Source: Lentinus brumalis (taxonomy: Eukaryota > Basidiomycota > Agaricomycetes > Polyporales > Polyporaceae). Taken from it: a stretch of 64,000 nucleotides of DNA. The position numbers were made by a program, and so were the translations under genes. How positions within the stretch are numbered: the stretch's first letter is position 1; every line of letters begins with the position of its first letter. Location of the stretch: positions 124,001 through 188,000 of the forward strand of contig MARA01000026.1 of NCBI GenBank assembly GCA_001792895.1, written 5' to 3'. Positions 36,035 through 47,873 of this stretch are shown one piece after another. Below the pieces are notes generated by a model. It searched no databases. It was not told where the DNA came from and saw only the letters and a program-made list of their open reading frames with translations.

Positions 36035-37642
36035 ATGACCGCGACGACAGAGACTGCGCCCATGATGACGGTAGAGGTGCCCGTCGTCACCGGAGACGTC
36101 CTGCGTGCGATTGATACCCCTGTTGTGCCACCCCGACCGCGTCGCCGCCCGCGGTGTCGACTACTGCAACTGCCGCGAAGACGAGCCACCGGCGCACGTC
36201 CAGCTCTGCCTCGGAGGCCACGAAGATGAACGGACACCGGCGTCACTCGAGCTCTGCCTCGGAAGCCACGAAGATGACCGGACACCGTCGGACGTCCAGC
36301 GCTGCGTCAGATATAGCCAAGGCTGCGGGCATCGACGTCGAGGCCGTGTCGATGGGTACGTCATGGCGTGCCCCTGTCCTGCGTGGAATGCAAGTGACTC
36401 AATGTATGCGCACATCCAGCGGAGGCGCGCAAGATCATGTCTGAAGAGCACAAGATTCTGGGGTTCCGCCCGCCTCACGGTTCGTTTGCGGCCGAGATCC
36501 AGTCCATGGCGGCGAAGCACCCAGAAGGCAAGCCTGGTGCTGAGATAGACACGGGCAAGCTGAAGGAGATTGCCAGAGTGGACGCGCTCCGCATCCTGTG
36601 AGTACTCGCACATGGCGTGGAATCATTGTGTGCTGACGCCATACAGTGCGGAGCGCAAGACAAGCACCGGCGCCGACTTGGATGCGCTCCCGAACGCCAC
36701 GAAGACGACCAATGGCAACACGCTCCACACCGCACCCGCGAGGCACTCGCCTCCCAACCCTGGCATCAACCTCAACACGATTAGTGCTGGTATGTGTTGC
36801 GTGATCCTAGTCTTGAGAATGTCTGCTCATTCACTGCACAGCGGACGCTCGTGTTCTCATGTCGCACGAGCACAAGGCGCTTGGGTACCGCCCACCACCG
36901 GGCTCGCTCGCGGCCGAGGCGCAGAGCGCTGCTGCGCGCCATCCGGAGGGCGACGGCACGCACCTCGACGACGAAACGCTCCGCGAGATTGCCGTCCGCG
37001 ATGCGGAGCGCATCAAGGCTGACCGCGAGTTGAACATGGTTGGCGAGGTCAACGTCAGCGCTCTCAGCAAAGGTCTGTGCCCGGCTACTTCTCACATATG
37101 AATGTGTCGCTGACCTTCGTTCGTACATGTAGATGGTGCATCGGAGATCCAGTCTGTTGAGCAGAAGATCCTCGGCCACCGTCCGCCTTCCGGCAGCCTG
37201 GCTGCTGAGGCGCAGAGCGCAGGCGACAAGCACCCGCACGGCGGCACCTTCGACCCGGCCAAGAACCCGGTCGCACTCGAGGATGTGAAGGAGGCCGCGC
37301 GGAAAGAGGCCGAGGAGCTGCGCGAGGCAGAGGAGAAGGCGGAGTAAGCAGCATCTTGAGTGGATTGTGTACGATTAGTGTACGATATTGACGTGTGTGC
37401 TTTTCTCTTCGCCGTGCGTGCGTTCGTGTAGCAGGTCCCCCACACCCACACCCACCCCGTCCAGCCTCACAGAGACTGGGACGCAGAGCGCGTCGGATTC
37501 GAAGGGGACGGTCGACGATGCGGCGCAGACGGAGCCGATGACGGAGGCGACGCCGAGCGACAGGCGCGGTGTCAGGACTCCGCCGCTGCAACGGAGCGAG
37601 ACCGCGGACTCGGTGGAGATCGTGTGCGAGGTGCTCGCGTAG
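36035..37642 (+). CDS. SMP-domain repeat protein, copy 2, with Ser/Arg-rich N-terminus
   Basis: Secure exons: up to 36355, then 36420-36597, 36647-36790, 36843-37072, 37133-37343, 37435-37642. The 5' end is uncertain: an ATG at 36035 (MTATTETAPMMTVEVP) is in another frame and would need an intron of about 56 nt ending near 36180. The N-terminal part has three repeats of the type HRRTSSSASEATKM. Three SMP modules follow (MSEEHKILGFRPPHGS, MSHEHKALGYRPPPGS, QSVEQKILGHRPPSGS). After the last module a TAA appears right at KAE, but those bases form the donor GTAAGC; splicing to 37435 keeps frame and adds a Thr/Pro/Ser-rich tail ending VEIVCEVLA. Paralogue of 29238-30159. Role unknown, possibly stress protection. 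Confidence 0.72.
36181..36322 (+). repeat. Three in-frame tandem repeats, about 48 nt each
   Basis: Successive copies encode HRRTSSSASEATKMNG, HRRHSSSASEATKMTG and the diverged HRRTSSAASDIAK. They form the N-terminal basic/serine region of the second SMP protein, a good candidate for phosphorylation. Confidence 0.8.
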
Positions 37643-39255
37643 GTCGTTGCAAGAGGTACGTGGACGCGAAAGCGTAAGAAGAAGAAGTACTTGGAAGGAC
37701 TCGTTTCCACTAATTCGACCCGTCTCAACTTGAAGAACTGAATTGCATTGACATGTATACTTACGACCACTGACTGGCATGGACTCTCCTCCACCATCCC
37801 ATACATTACTTACCCGCACTCAATACTTACTCGTGATGGAGCCCAGAACCATTCAAAGATGTATAGTACTTGTATACAGATAGCCTACGTACACGGATTG
37901 TGTTGACGCAAGATATTCCGTAGCCATCTCGCTTTCGACTTCCCGGGGATTGAAGTAAGTGGACGAGCAGCAGAAGACAGATCTAGATCGGAGGCGCGAC
38001 ATGCTATATCGGGGAATTCCCGCCACGCCGCAAGATCCCCGCCTGTCCTCGTCTACCACCACCGTGACTTCACGCACTCACTCACTCCTGTTGTAACTTG
38101 TTACGACGCGCATATATTCAATCAGACAAGACGAACGGTGACACATGATCCAGCTCGAATCAGGTGTGCTTGCCAGTCCACTGTCCGGGAGCGATGACCC
38201 TTGAGAGGACGTGAACCTGAGGCCCACTACGGTTCGCGGTGCGTTCTTACAGAAGTCGGAAGGATCCTCAACGCATATAGCCGTACCGCGATTGGCGTTG
38301 GATTCTCATGCATCATGGCTGGGCGAGTATACAGCTGGAAGAGAACTCTGAGGCTCTATGGCAGGTCCCATGCGAAGTGCAGGAGGCATGGCATTGGGGT
38401 CCACGAGTCTCTCAGGTGAGCTCTTGTTGCTTCCTAGGCTTGTGCGGTCGCACTCATGCATTTCGAGGGGTGCTTCGGCGTTGTGCCAGTGTCTTGAATG
38501 CAGGCTGGACGTACACGCGTGTTCGTCCGATCTGCCATCCAACGCGTGTCCAACGCGCACCGCTCGCGCCCGTGCCGATAATCGTACTGCTCACGCGGAA
38601 GATACGTCGCGCGGCATAGCATCCATGGTGCTGCGTGTGATCCACCGTGGTTTATATCCCTCGATTGTCCCCCACCGCTGTCTCCGGTACATGCGAATGC
38701 GGTCCGCAACCATACAACGCCGGGTACTTACACCTGTTTTTCGCAGCCGAACTCCATCGCATGACAGTGAGTGCGGATGGTTACCGAGCTTGGTATAAGG
38801 CGACGAACCGTTCCTCGGCCTCTAGAACGCTATCTAACCCGGACCGAGCCATGTCCTCCGGCGCTGCTGCGACTGTGGCCCTATTCGAATTCCTGTGCGT
38901 CGCATACCTCCTCGTGGCTACCCCTGCTGACTACGCCAGACAGTACTCGTTATACTGCAAACTGCTGCGATGTGTGTGGCATCCTCGGATGCAGGAAGTC
39001 GTCTCATAGACAAGCCAACCTCTGACGGTCCACTTCATGACTGATGATCACCGGTTCTGCTCATCTACCCCACATGGGCCACGCTCTGAGAAGTATGTGA
39101 CGATGCAAACGACTGACCTTCCTGGATATCTTCTTTCTCTACGATGCGTCTCTCTGGTGCAAACGATAGAAATGCGTGAAGATGATGTGACTTCCGTCTC
39201 TCCTTCTCGTTGGCTCCGGTAAGCTGCATGGCTCCCCTCAGTGCTATAGATATCA
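37643..39255. other. Gene-poor region
   Basis: Several short open frames, none with splice support or family resemblance. A plus frame at 38851-39009 (MSSGAAATVALFEFLCVAYL) is hydrophobic and could be the decayed 5' part of the membrane-protein fragment downstream. Confidence 0.4.
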
Positions 39256-39846
39256 ATGACAGCTCGACGTGGCCAGGTGGCGATCGGCTTCGGTTGGGAG
39301 CTATCTCGCCATATGAACCGCCTTGTACGTATTTTCGCCATACTCGCAGGATGGTGCGGCCAGAGTCTCCTCACTCACTCACTTACGCCAACAATTTGTA
39401 GCATCGCCTGGACCCTCGTCTCGCGCATTCTCCTTGAATTGCAGGAAGCGAACCGGACTGTCATCAGAGTCGATGCCGACGATCCGTTGAATTTTCCCAG
39501 GGAGACCCATACATACGACACGCCTAGCTTCATCGCAACCTTTGGAGATTTCGTCAGCCCGGACCTTGTGGCACCGCCCGATGATGATTGCAACACTGAG
39601 TGGCACGTCGGTTCGCGTTCAAACGAGAAGGAAGACGAGGAAGGCAAGGCCCAGGACTGTGAGTCTCATATCGTTGCGTCCGAGTGGTCGTCTACCGCTG
39701 AGTCTGTCTCGTATTATCCCATACCGACTGTCAAAGCCCGGCATCGATACCTTGCAATACTGTTCGTGACCTTCTCAAGTCTTCTCTTTGTAGATACACT
39801 CAGCAGTGCCGCGAGACACGCCGAAGAAGAGTTCAACGTTATATGA
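39256..39846 (+). pseudogene. 3' fragment of a DUF6533-like membrane protein gene
   Basis: After a good acceptor (AATTTGTAG) near 39401 the frame reads SIAWTLVSRILLELQEANRT, which matches the last helix and cytoplasmic start typical of DUF6533 proteins (SRxLLxLR/QE), then an acidic tail ending about 39660 with a GTGAGT donor. No convincing upstream exons for the other helices could be assembled. The whole frame stays open to 39846. It is either a truncated relic or a gene whose 5' exons I could not recover. Confidence 0.4.
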
Positions 39847-40406
39847 AAGCTTCCGGTCACTTGACGTTTAGGGGATGTCGGAAAGCGCCGCTCTGCTAAC
39901 CCCTTAGGCTCGCACCACCACCAACGACGCGCTCCTCGATAGCTCTCAACGCGGGATAGCTATTCAAGTGACATTGAACACAAGTCGGAGACTCGCTAAT
40001 CATCCGACCGTGTACTCTTCGGGTGCTGCTTGTTGCACGACTGAACCGAGAACCTACGGGTACACACTTGGCCACACGCACCCAAGTACGATTTCCGAAG
40101 CGCCCCTAAGCCCTACGCACCACACCGAACCCGACATCTAGTGAGTGGACCGTCCCCCAGTCGGGACCGGAGTTTTGATGGTACTTTCAGGGGGCTCGTA
40201 CTGGCTAGCTCTGCGTGTGTAACGTGGTGTAGCACGTAAAAACTACTCCCGTGTGCGCAGTATACTTAAAGTATCTTCCTACACAGTGAAGACCTCGGTG
40301 AGTGTCTCCATGCCTCCTCCTTGTAGTCCGTACATGCTGAATTAGTCCTCGTATCAAGCATCGCGATTTCCCTCATCCACTCGGCATTCACTTGACTTCC
40401 AGCGGC
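39847..40406. other. Intergenic, no gene recognised
   Basis: No coding signal. Presumably includes the promoter of the F-box-like gene at 40407. Confidence 0.5.
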
Positions 40407-42078
40407 ATGGGCAAGAATGTCTCTGTCCCCGTGGATCCCCATCTGCATGGAGCCGTACAGATGGCCTACCACGCACTCTTCGAATACGATGTCCTCAATT
40501 TGATCTTCGATGTGTTTAACCTTGAGGACTGGAAGGACCGGAAAACATGTGCTCGCAGCGCCCGCGTCTGCCGTGCATGGACCGAGCCTGCCTCTCGAGC
40601 ACTATGGAGTGGCACCAGATGGAATCTACGTATCCTTTGCATGGTTCTCCTCAAGCACGTTCCACCCGCCAGAAGTAGATATCACAAGCATACGCAGGTA
40701 TGATCCCACCTTTCATTGCTGAGAGAGCTTACTAATTGCGCTGGCTATTCGTGCGCATAGCAGGAGACATCTGGTCACTTGCGGCGCAATAGTGTGCAGT
40801 TTGAGAGGCTCCTATGTTGCGCGGCGAGAGTCCATCAGCTCTACAGCATAGCTGGCTTGTCGGCTTCACCACAGAACGTCCAGCTAATGCGACACTGCAT
40901 ACTCTCGACGAACAACGGGACGACATTTCTTCCAGCTCTACTCTCGTTGTCCTGGGTGGAGAACCAGACAATTGATGGGTTGCTGCTCCGCTTGATACCT
41001 CCTTCTTTACAGGAGCTCGAGCTGACGATCAACTGGCGGACGCCCTCAGAGCAGATACACCGATTGTTTACCGGTCTCTCCCATCCCGTCCTATCACTGC
41101 GCACGGTTCGACTCAATTGGTGGCAACCGGAGCAGGTCCTCCTAGATCTAGATCCCCTCCTCAACGTCACTAGTATACGATACCTTACACTCAAGGGTAA
41201 CATCGTACTCGGCGCAGGAATGCTCTACAAGATCCTCTCAGACCTGGCGCTCGTATCTATACAAGTGACTGTCCGAGACCTCAAGGCATGGAACGAAACA
41301 ATTCATTGCGGCAACCTGGAGGAGCTCCATTGCGCAGGAACGTGTGCAGACATCGCCGCCTTGGTTACCCACCTCCACGCCCCGAACCTTACGACGGCGG
41401 ACCTGAAGCTAGACATCGTCGACGCGCACTTCGACTGTACGGCACACTCCCGCCTCTGTCAAACCATGCTCGGGTTCACGTTGCGCCTCCTGCAGCTTCG
41501 CTACAAAAAGGTCTGCATCAAACGGTCGCGGCTTTCGAATGCCTCCGACCTCGCGCCAATGCCCCTCTTCTCAGACGACCTCAAAGCTCTATCCGGCCGG
41601 CTAGCCCTCGAAGACTTCACGCTGCACTCCGAGGCGCCCAGCATCCTCACTGACGACCATATCCTGCAAATGGTAAAGGGCTGGCCCATGCTCCGCTCTC
41701 TGAGTCTATCGGTCACATCCAACGGATACGTCGGTATGCCCACACCCACTTCACTCGTGCACCTCGCGAGGAACTGCCCCAACCTCCGCTCCCTCCGCAT
41801 ACAGCTCCACGCGCACATTGCAGCTGGCTCCCCAGCTTGCAGTCGCGTCGCTCGAGCTGCGCGCCCTGCGGCATCCGTTGCGCACGCTATGGGTGCTCAA
41901 CGCATATGATTGGTGTCAGGCGGTTCAAGAGATGGCGGAGTTCCTGGACAATCTATTCCCATGCCTTGCGGTTGAGACGTGCGAGGGCTTTTATCCTATC
42001 AACCAATATGACTGGGGCTCGATATGGCGGTGGGTGCGTGATATACAGACACGCCGGCGAGATGGAAGGCAGTCTTGA
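40407..42078 (+). CDS. F-box-like/LRR-type protein (subfamily B) with a 3' frame break
   Basis: Exon 1 40407-40697, intron, exon 2 from 40761. Exon 1 starts MGKNVSVPVDPHLHGAVQMA and contains the F-box-like core DVLNLIFDVFNLEDWKD then CARSARVCRAWTEPA. Exon 2 is leucine-rich (LRTVRLNWWQPEQ, DLKAWNETIHCGNLEELHC). It is the paralogue of the minus-strand gene at 47874-49570. Compared with that copy, the frame shifts between LRIQLHAH (about 41806) and LELRALRHPLRTL (about 41850). As read, translation stops at 41909 with an unrelated tail; the conserved C-terminus continues in another frame to 42078. So this copy is either losing its C-terminus or carries an assembly indel. Role as an SCF adaptor is inferred from the F-box-like region. 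Confidence 0.7.
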
Positions 42079-42366
42079 AGGCATAGATCTCTTGACAGTA
42101 TATGCACGCTGGTCACACCATATACACGCACGTATCATCGAGTCGACGCTCAAGTGGAGGGTATTGGTATGAACATTAGCACGTCTTCTGATTCATAGAC
42201 CATCGACACCAGCCATAGTGCTCTGGTTCCACAGGTACGCGCTGGCAGGCTGAGCAGTGAGCGCGGTAAGACGTTCCCATCACGAAATATGTTGTGTTCT
42301 ATGTCTAGGTATGATGTGAGTACTGTACAACAAGAATGTCCTTCTCATAATCCGATGCTTCGTGCT

Positions 42367-43653
42367 CTAGAGTTGCGACTTGAGGAACTGCTCCGAGAAA
42401 GGATACGTCGTGTACCCCCGCTCGTTCATCGGCAGGTAGAACGTGTCCAGCTGGGGCTCGTTCAGTGGGATGTTCTCGCGGAGGCGGTAGACGAGGTCGG
42501 GCTGCACAGATCACTCGTCAGCAAACACGTCAAGATGGACAACGTTGTATGTACTCACGTTCGCCAGGAATGCGCGACCGAAACCGATGAGCTGGTTGGT
42601 TTCTTCTGCGACCTTGATGGCCGAGTCGCGCTCGTACCCGCCGGTGGTGATGACCGTGCGGGGAGACCAGAGCTTGTAGATGAACTCGGGGTCGACCGAC
42701 TTGTCCTCGGGCAACGCACTCAAAGGTGCGGTGGGAGTGACGGTGTGGACATATGCGAGGTCGGGGTATTTCTGCTTGAACTGCTCGATGACATAGGAGA
42801 AGGTCGGGACGGGGTTCTTCATGCCCATATCTGGAGACGTATCCCGTCAGCATCCCTGCTCGCGAGCGCGATAGCCCGAGAGTGCACGAACCTTGGTATC
42901 GGTTGAAGGGAGCCAGTCGGATACCCGTCTTCTTCGGGCCGACGGCAGCGACGACGGAATCAAGCACCTCGAGCGCGAAACGTGCGCGGTTCTCGATAGA
43001 GCCGCCGTACTCGTCCGTACGCTTGTTCGAGACGTCCTGCAGGAACTGGTCGATGAGGTAGCCGTTCGCGGCGTGGATCTCGACACCATCGAAGCCCGCG
43101 CCATGGACGGCGTTGCGCGCGGCGGTGCCGTACCACTCGACGTACTGCTTGATCTCATCCTTTGTCAACTCGCGCGGGACGTCGTCGGGGCTGGTGCTGA
43201 GCGGAATGGGGGATGGTGCGACGTAGGGGAAGTCCGGGTTCTCCTGCTTCAACGCGGCTGGGCGCGCGGCGCGTCCGAGTGCCCACAGCTGGAGGTAGAT
43301 GTACGATCCCTTCGCGTGGACGGCGTCCGTGACCTGCACGCTTTGAGCACGGCTGCGATCGCGCGTCGCAAGATTCATGAGGTGCGTACCTTTTTCCATG
43401 CCGCGATCTGCTCCTCACTCCAAATTCCAGGTACGTTGGGCATACCGCCCGCTTGCGCGGTGATGTACGTGGCCTCCGTGATGAGGAGCGTGCCCGGGTA
43501 GCTGGCGCGCTGCTTGTAGTACTCGACCATCATGTCGGTGGGAACGTGTGCATTGTCCGCGCGGAATCGCGTCAGCGGCGCGAAAACCACACGGTTGCTG
43601 AGCTCGAGGTCGCCGACCTTGGCGGGCTGGAAGAGCTTGGGAGTGGAAGACAT
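42367..43653 (-). CDS. Old Yellow Enzyme-type NADPH:flavin oxidoreductase
   Basis: Minus strand, four exons: 43390-43653, 42892-43333, 42559-42830, 42367-42501; 370 aa. The FMN-barrel family is unmistakable: LFQPAKVGDLELSNRVVFAP, LTRFRADNAHVP, the substrate/FMN region FDGVEIHAANGYLIDQFLQD, the arginine segment NKRTDEYGGS, and the closing LRENIPLNEPQLDTFY. OYEs reduce activated C=C bonds using NADPH and FMN. The usual second catalytic His/Asn pair (H-x-x-N) is kept as HAAN. No targeting signal, so cytosolic. A TATA-like box lies about 125 bp upstream of the start, which fits the stress-inducible expression usual for OYEs. Confidence 0.94.
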
Positions 43654-43777
43654 GTCGATAGCGGGGTGATGAGTGTAAGGTGAATGTGTTTGACGTTGCG
43701 GTGAGGACGAGGTGAGGGTTGGCTTATGTAGTGCACCAGGTGTTTTTCTTGTAGCTTCTCCACCTTTCTCGAGGCAG

Positions 43778-43786
43778 CCTTATATA
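43778..43786 (-). promoter_or_regulatory. TATA box of the Old Yellow Enzyme gene
   Basis: On the minus strand TATATAAGG sits about 125 bp upstream of the start codon at 43653. Confidence 0.55.
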
Positions 43787-43789
43787 TCT

Positions 43790-44531
43790 ACCGCGGAGAT
43801 GGCGACATGGGAGGCGCATCCCACGCCGGCCGCTGCTTCTCAGCAGCTTACTGAGATCAACTGCGCGGGCGAGTGTTCTGTGTGACCGTTGTCTAAGGAG
43901 TCCCGCGGCGTCGGGACAATCCCCGCTCGCCGGGACTGCGAAGGAGGTGATTACTGGTGATTACAAATTTTGCTAACGCGGAAACAGCTGCGATGACTGA
44001 CATTTTCCAGATCGGCGTTTCGCTGCCCCTTGCACATTTCCCGCACGCTGGAAAGTTGTACCCAAGTCGAGGTGCAAGCACATTCACATCTGAGGCTTCG
44101 AAGGAGGAGGTGGAGGACTGTGGATGAGGAGATAGAAACAGAGATAAGCTCCAGGCCAAGACGGCTGCATTATATTCCTGGGCGTTTACACTTCCATACT
44201 CGGCACTAACACCTCGGCTACCTCGGCTATGTCAGTATGCGGCGGCCGATAGTACCAGGCACGAAGCAATACTAACCCCTATACATAGATGGCCGGCTGT
44301 GCCAGTGTTTCAAATACTGATAGCAGTTGATGATGAGCGTATGAGCTAAAGTGAAATACAGTATCTCAGCGAAGTGCTTAGACAGAGTTAGACAGATGGT
44401 ACTTCATACAGTGTCCGGTTGAGTGGTACTTATCTATCGAAGGTGGAAGGCGGTCCTCATCACAGGTTCAGGGGTAGCCTCGAGTGACTGAAGTGGTCCT
44501 TGTGGTTGGATGTGGGGAGACCATCAGACTG
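43790..44531. other. Intergenic, no gene recognised
   Basis: Upstream region of the Old Yellow Enzyme gene and the 3' side of the DUF6533 gene. No coding signal seen. Confidence 0.5.
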
Positions 44532-46185
44532 TCAAATGTCGAAGTGTTCTGACGGCCATCGATGGGGCAGCTCGAGCAGTTCGGGGTTCCGGATATTCAA
44601 CATCATGCGTGTAACGAGTGTTGTTGAGAGGCTGAAAGAGTGACGCGGTCAGCAACAGACGAGGTCCAGGAAAAGACGCGTACACATTCGTGAGCGTCGT
44701 CAGAATGCCCTTGTGTTTCGGCTTTGAGGAATCAGATATATGGCCGATCGTTTGCTATCCTATCACCTACCTGTACGAACTGCGAATGTATCACAATCAA
44801 AAATGAACGAGAAGATTGATATGCTGAAGATACGCACCACATATGTCAAAATATTCGATAGATAGCAGATGGCGAGGACGCTAGCCGGCGTGGTCAACCT
44901 CCCAGTTCTGCAGGGCAAAAGTTCGAATTGAATCATACCCGAAGTATATCGTCCCTGAGGTGGAAAACCCGGAGAAGGTCAGCAAGAGTTCATGACTGCC
45001 GAACTGCAGAGCACCGACCGTCTCGGAGGAGGATGTGGAAGAAGCTATGGCTCCACGTCCGGCCGACATGGAGCGCCTGCCAGAGCGTGAGGACGAAGAC
45101 AGCTGTGTCGAATGCCAATATCGAGCTCCACGCCGCCGCCAAGTCTGTTTCAAAGTATGCATGATCAGTAAAACTCGGCGGGCAAGTCCGACCGCCCTGG
45201 AAAACTCACAGTATCCTCTGCTCAAGAAAGTCCATTAGCGGCTCGCAGAGACATGCCGCATGGGAATAATATGATACTGGGAGAATATGGACACGCACTG
45301 CTTCTGCGATATCCGAAGGTCGCAGCCCACCCATAAGGACACGTTCGGCGAAGGGTTCGATGAGCCGCGTACGCTGAGGATGGCCCACTGTCTCATTATT
45401 ACGAAGTTAGCTCACACACTGACATAGGAAGACAACAGGTATGCTCACCGCGCTCACTGCTCCGCCTACGGCACAGATAGTCGATAGCACATAGACGACC
45501 CTGCGGTTTCGATTGTAGAGATCGTAAGTTCTGAGCATTAGTAAAGCTGTGGTCATGCCCGAGTCAGTGCACTGTGACAGTACCTCATGACTGTACTCAC
45601 TTCCAACGACCAGTTGTGTCACCGCCGCGAGGATCTGATGATACAGCTGCAATGTCCGACATCTTGCGTTCATCCAGATTCGTGTTTCAGATCGGGCTGA
45701 GCTCGTCCCGACCGAGACTATTACTCACCGCTACAAATCGAACAAGTGCCGGTCAATACCATCATAAATGGCCACAAGAACGACGCACCTCCTCGGGCAT
45801 GGTTCCGAAGAACTCGTACACGACAGGCAGGTGACCAAGCACCGCCATGTACCGGTTCGCGAAGAAACAACAGGACGCCCAAGAACGGCCTCCGGCCCAG
45901 TACCGTTCGACCTCAAACGGGAAAGTGAGCAGGAAGTCGTAATAGAGCACAACTAGAGCGCAGAGCGTGTCAGCACATACATGAATGGAAAGAAGGACTC
46001 GGAGATACAAAGCTAACTCGCAGAAGCGTGCAGTGAGTAAGTACTCACCGAAGGCGACAGTCTGCACCACACGGTTAGGATATGAAGCCTCCGCACTGGA
46101 CCGTGTGATTGAGTGACTTCAGTCGTGCAAAATTCAGCAGGCGTACTTACACTGACTGCAGATCCGCCGCAAGAGCAGCGCTCAT
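44532..46185 (-). CDS. DUF6533-family multi-pass membrane protein with many microexons
   Basis: Minus strand. Exons (plus coordinates, 3' to 5'): 44532-44631, 44684-44709, 44771-44779, 44838-44880, 44939-44954, 45019-45144, 45210-45217, 45299-45387, 45449-45546, 45601-45662, 45789-45952, 46049-46061, 46153-46185. The signature LYYDFLLTFPFEVERYWAG is the DUF6533 N-terminal motif, and the C-terminal helix STTLVTRMMLNIRNPELL closes the family pattern. Between them are helices such as LLMLRTYDLYNRNRRVVYVL and LAAAWSSILAFDTAVFVLTL. Exons of 8, 9, 13, 16 and 26 nt are inferred from phase and family pattern. Phase between 45789 and 45662 is off by two bases, so one more tiny exon (or an indel) must lie in 45663-45788. 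About 262 aa as assembled, short for the family. Function unknown. Confidence 0.68.
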
Positions 46186-47873
46186 GTTACGCGCGAGGGT
46201 TCGGCTGGCGGTTCCGAGAGTCTGGATATCCGTGTTCCCGCGGACCAGGGAATAAGACGTCGTCCTAGGATCGAGTGTAGGGAGCAGAGCAAGGAGCTTG
46301 TGAGTAGAGCAGGGAGACGACGCTGGGGCGGACGCCGACGACGGCAACTGTGGAACACTGGACAAATGGGTGGGAGAGAAGCACGTCGCTGCCAGCCAGC
46401 GCTCGCAAGATATACAATTGCGACCACCTCCAGGCAGCGAGCTCCGAAAAGCGAACGTCTTCCGTGCCACATACGCTCGTGCACACGCCTGAGGACTGCA
46501 GCTGTCAACGCAAGCATATCGAACGCGGACGTCAATGAGTCCTTATGTGGTCCAGGGCGCGCCGCATTGCCGCCCTCCCCGGGCCCGCGTCCAACCCGTC
46601 GAAGCCTTCTCCCGGAATTGATTGGATCTGAACGTTGAATGGATAGGACGCTGCAACGGCCACGCCATGATCTGATCACTTTACTTAGACCCCTGGCGTA
46701 CACATATCCCGTCAGTTAGCGGACGTGGTTAGGATGATGGATAGGACGTACTGAGGTCCAGTGTCACGGTCTTACACTGCATGTGCGAAGCTTGATCTGG
46801 GCTAAGGCGCCAGCAAGGGCCCTAAGGCTGAGAACCGCGATGTCGTGTCTGCAGAGAGAGCCGCGTTCCAGATTGATGTGCACGTTCAGGCAAAGTAATC
46901 CCACGCTGGAAAGTCGACCCGTTAAGCTCATCACGTCGGGAGACAGATCTTATCTGTCAGGAATCACCGTTCGACGTCGACATTCGCCCTAGAAATACAT
47001 TGTATCAGGCTGCTATCATTGCAGCGAACTGCAGCGTCGGTGTCCCCAAGTGCCGATGCGATAAGGAGCCATCGAAGACATGCGGCGCGTGAAGGGCGGA
47101 GCAAGCAAGGAATAGCCCCGATGCGGTCTGTGACAGAACCTCAGCAGGTGAAAGCTAAGCTTGAGAGACAGCCCTAATATAAGAACATACCCGGGTCCGT
47201 CCTGCACGCATGTGCTCGACCTTGAGAGTGGATGTGACCGAGGTCAGCTCAAGGGAGAAGCGACGGAGATCGCTCGTCCGAAGTCGACTCTCTCCCATTT
47301 GCAGTGGAGTATGGCCAAGCAATCATCCGCGTAGCCTTCCTACCATTAGCAATGTGCATCATGCAGACATCACTGATGCGGACATGGCGGCAGCGGAGGA
47401 GGCATGGAAGAAGTCAGTATGATTGCAAGCTTTACACTCGGCGGTTGAAGACTCAACCTGCATCGGCGCAGCTTGAGCTTCGAAGGTTATATCCATCGGA
47501 GGCTATCGTAGCATATCCGTCCCGGACAGCGTATGTTTGAGCTTAAGCTAGTTTTGTCGTCTAGAAGGCCGTCCTTAGGTGAGGACCGTGAGATAGTCGT
47601 CCACACAATCATGCTCTTGAAGTTCGTCGATATATGCTCGTAAATATGTAGAGCTAAACAAGGGGACGAGGAGCAGCGTGGTGGAGAGCTCCAGTTGGGT
47701 ATATGCAGTCGCGATGGTGGTGGCAGAAAGCTAACATCGTCGGCGCTTGGACGGCGCTCCCTGACGCGGCGGCGGGAATTCCCCAATGTGGCAGGATCGC
47801 CTTGCGCGAGGACGCTTTGCCGCGGACGCTGAGAGACAACTGTAGAGATAAATATTATATAACAACAAGCTCC
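46186..47873. other. Gene-poor region
   Basis: A minus frame at 46182-46703 is open but basic, low in family features and overlaps the DUF6533 promoter; I take it as chance. No repeats or RNA genes seen. Confidence 0.45.

Noticed and set aside
40060..40160. Possible telomere-like CCCTAA repeat
   Set aside because: Only a single CCCCTAAGCCCTA occurrence, no tandem array.
46182..46703. 173-codon minus-strand frame upstream of the DUF6533 gene
   Set aside because: Basic, low-complexity composition, overlaps the likely promoter and first exon of the DUF6533 gene, no homology recognised.
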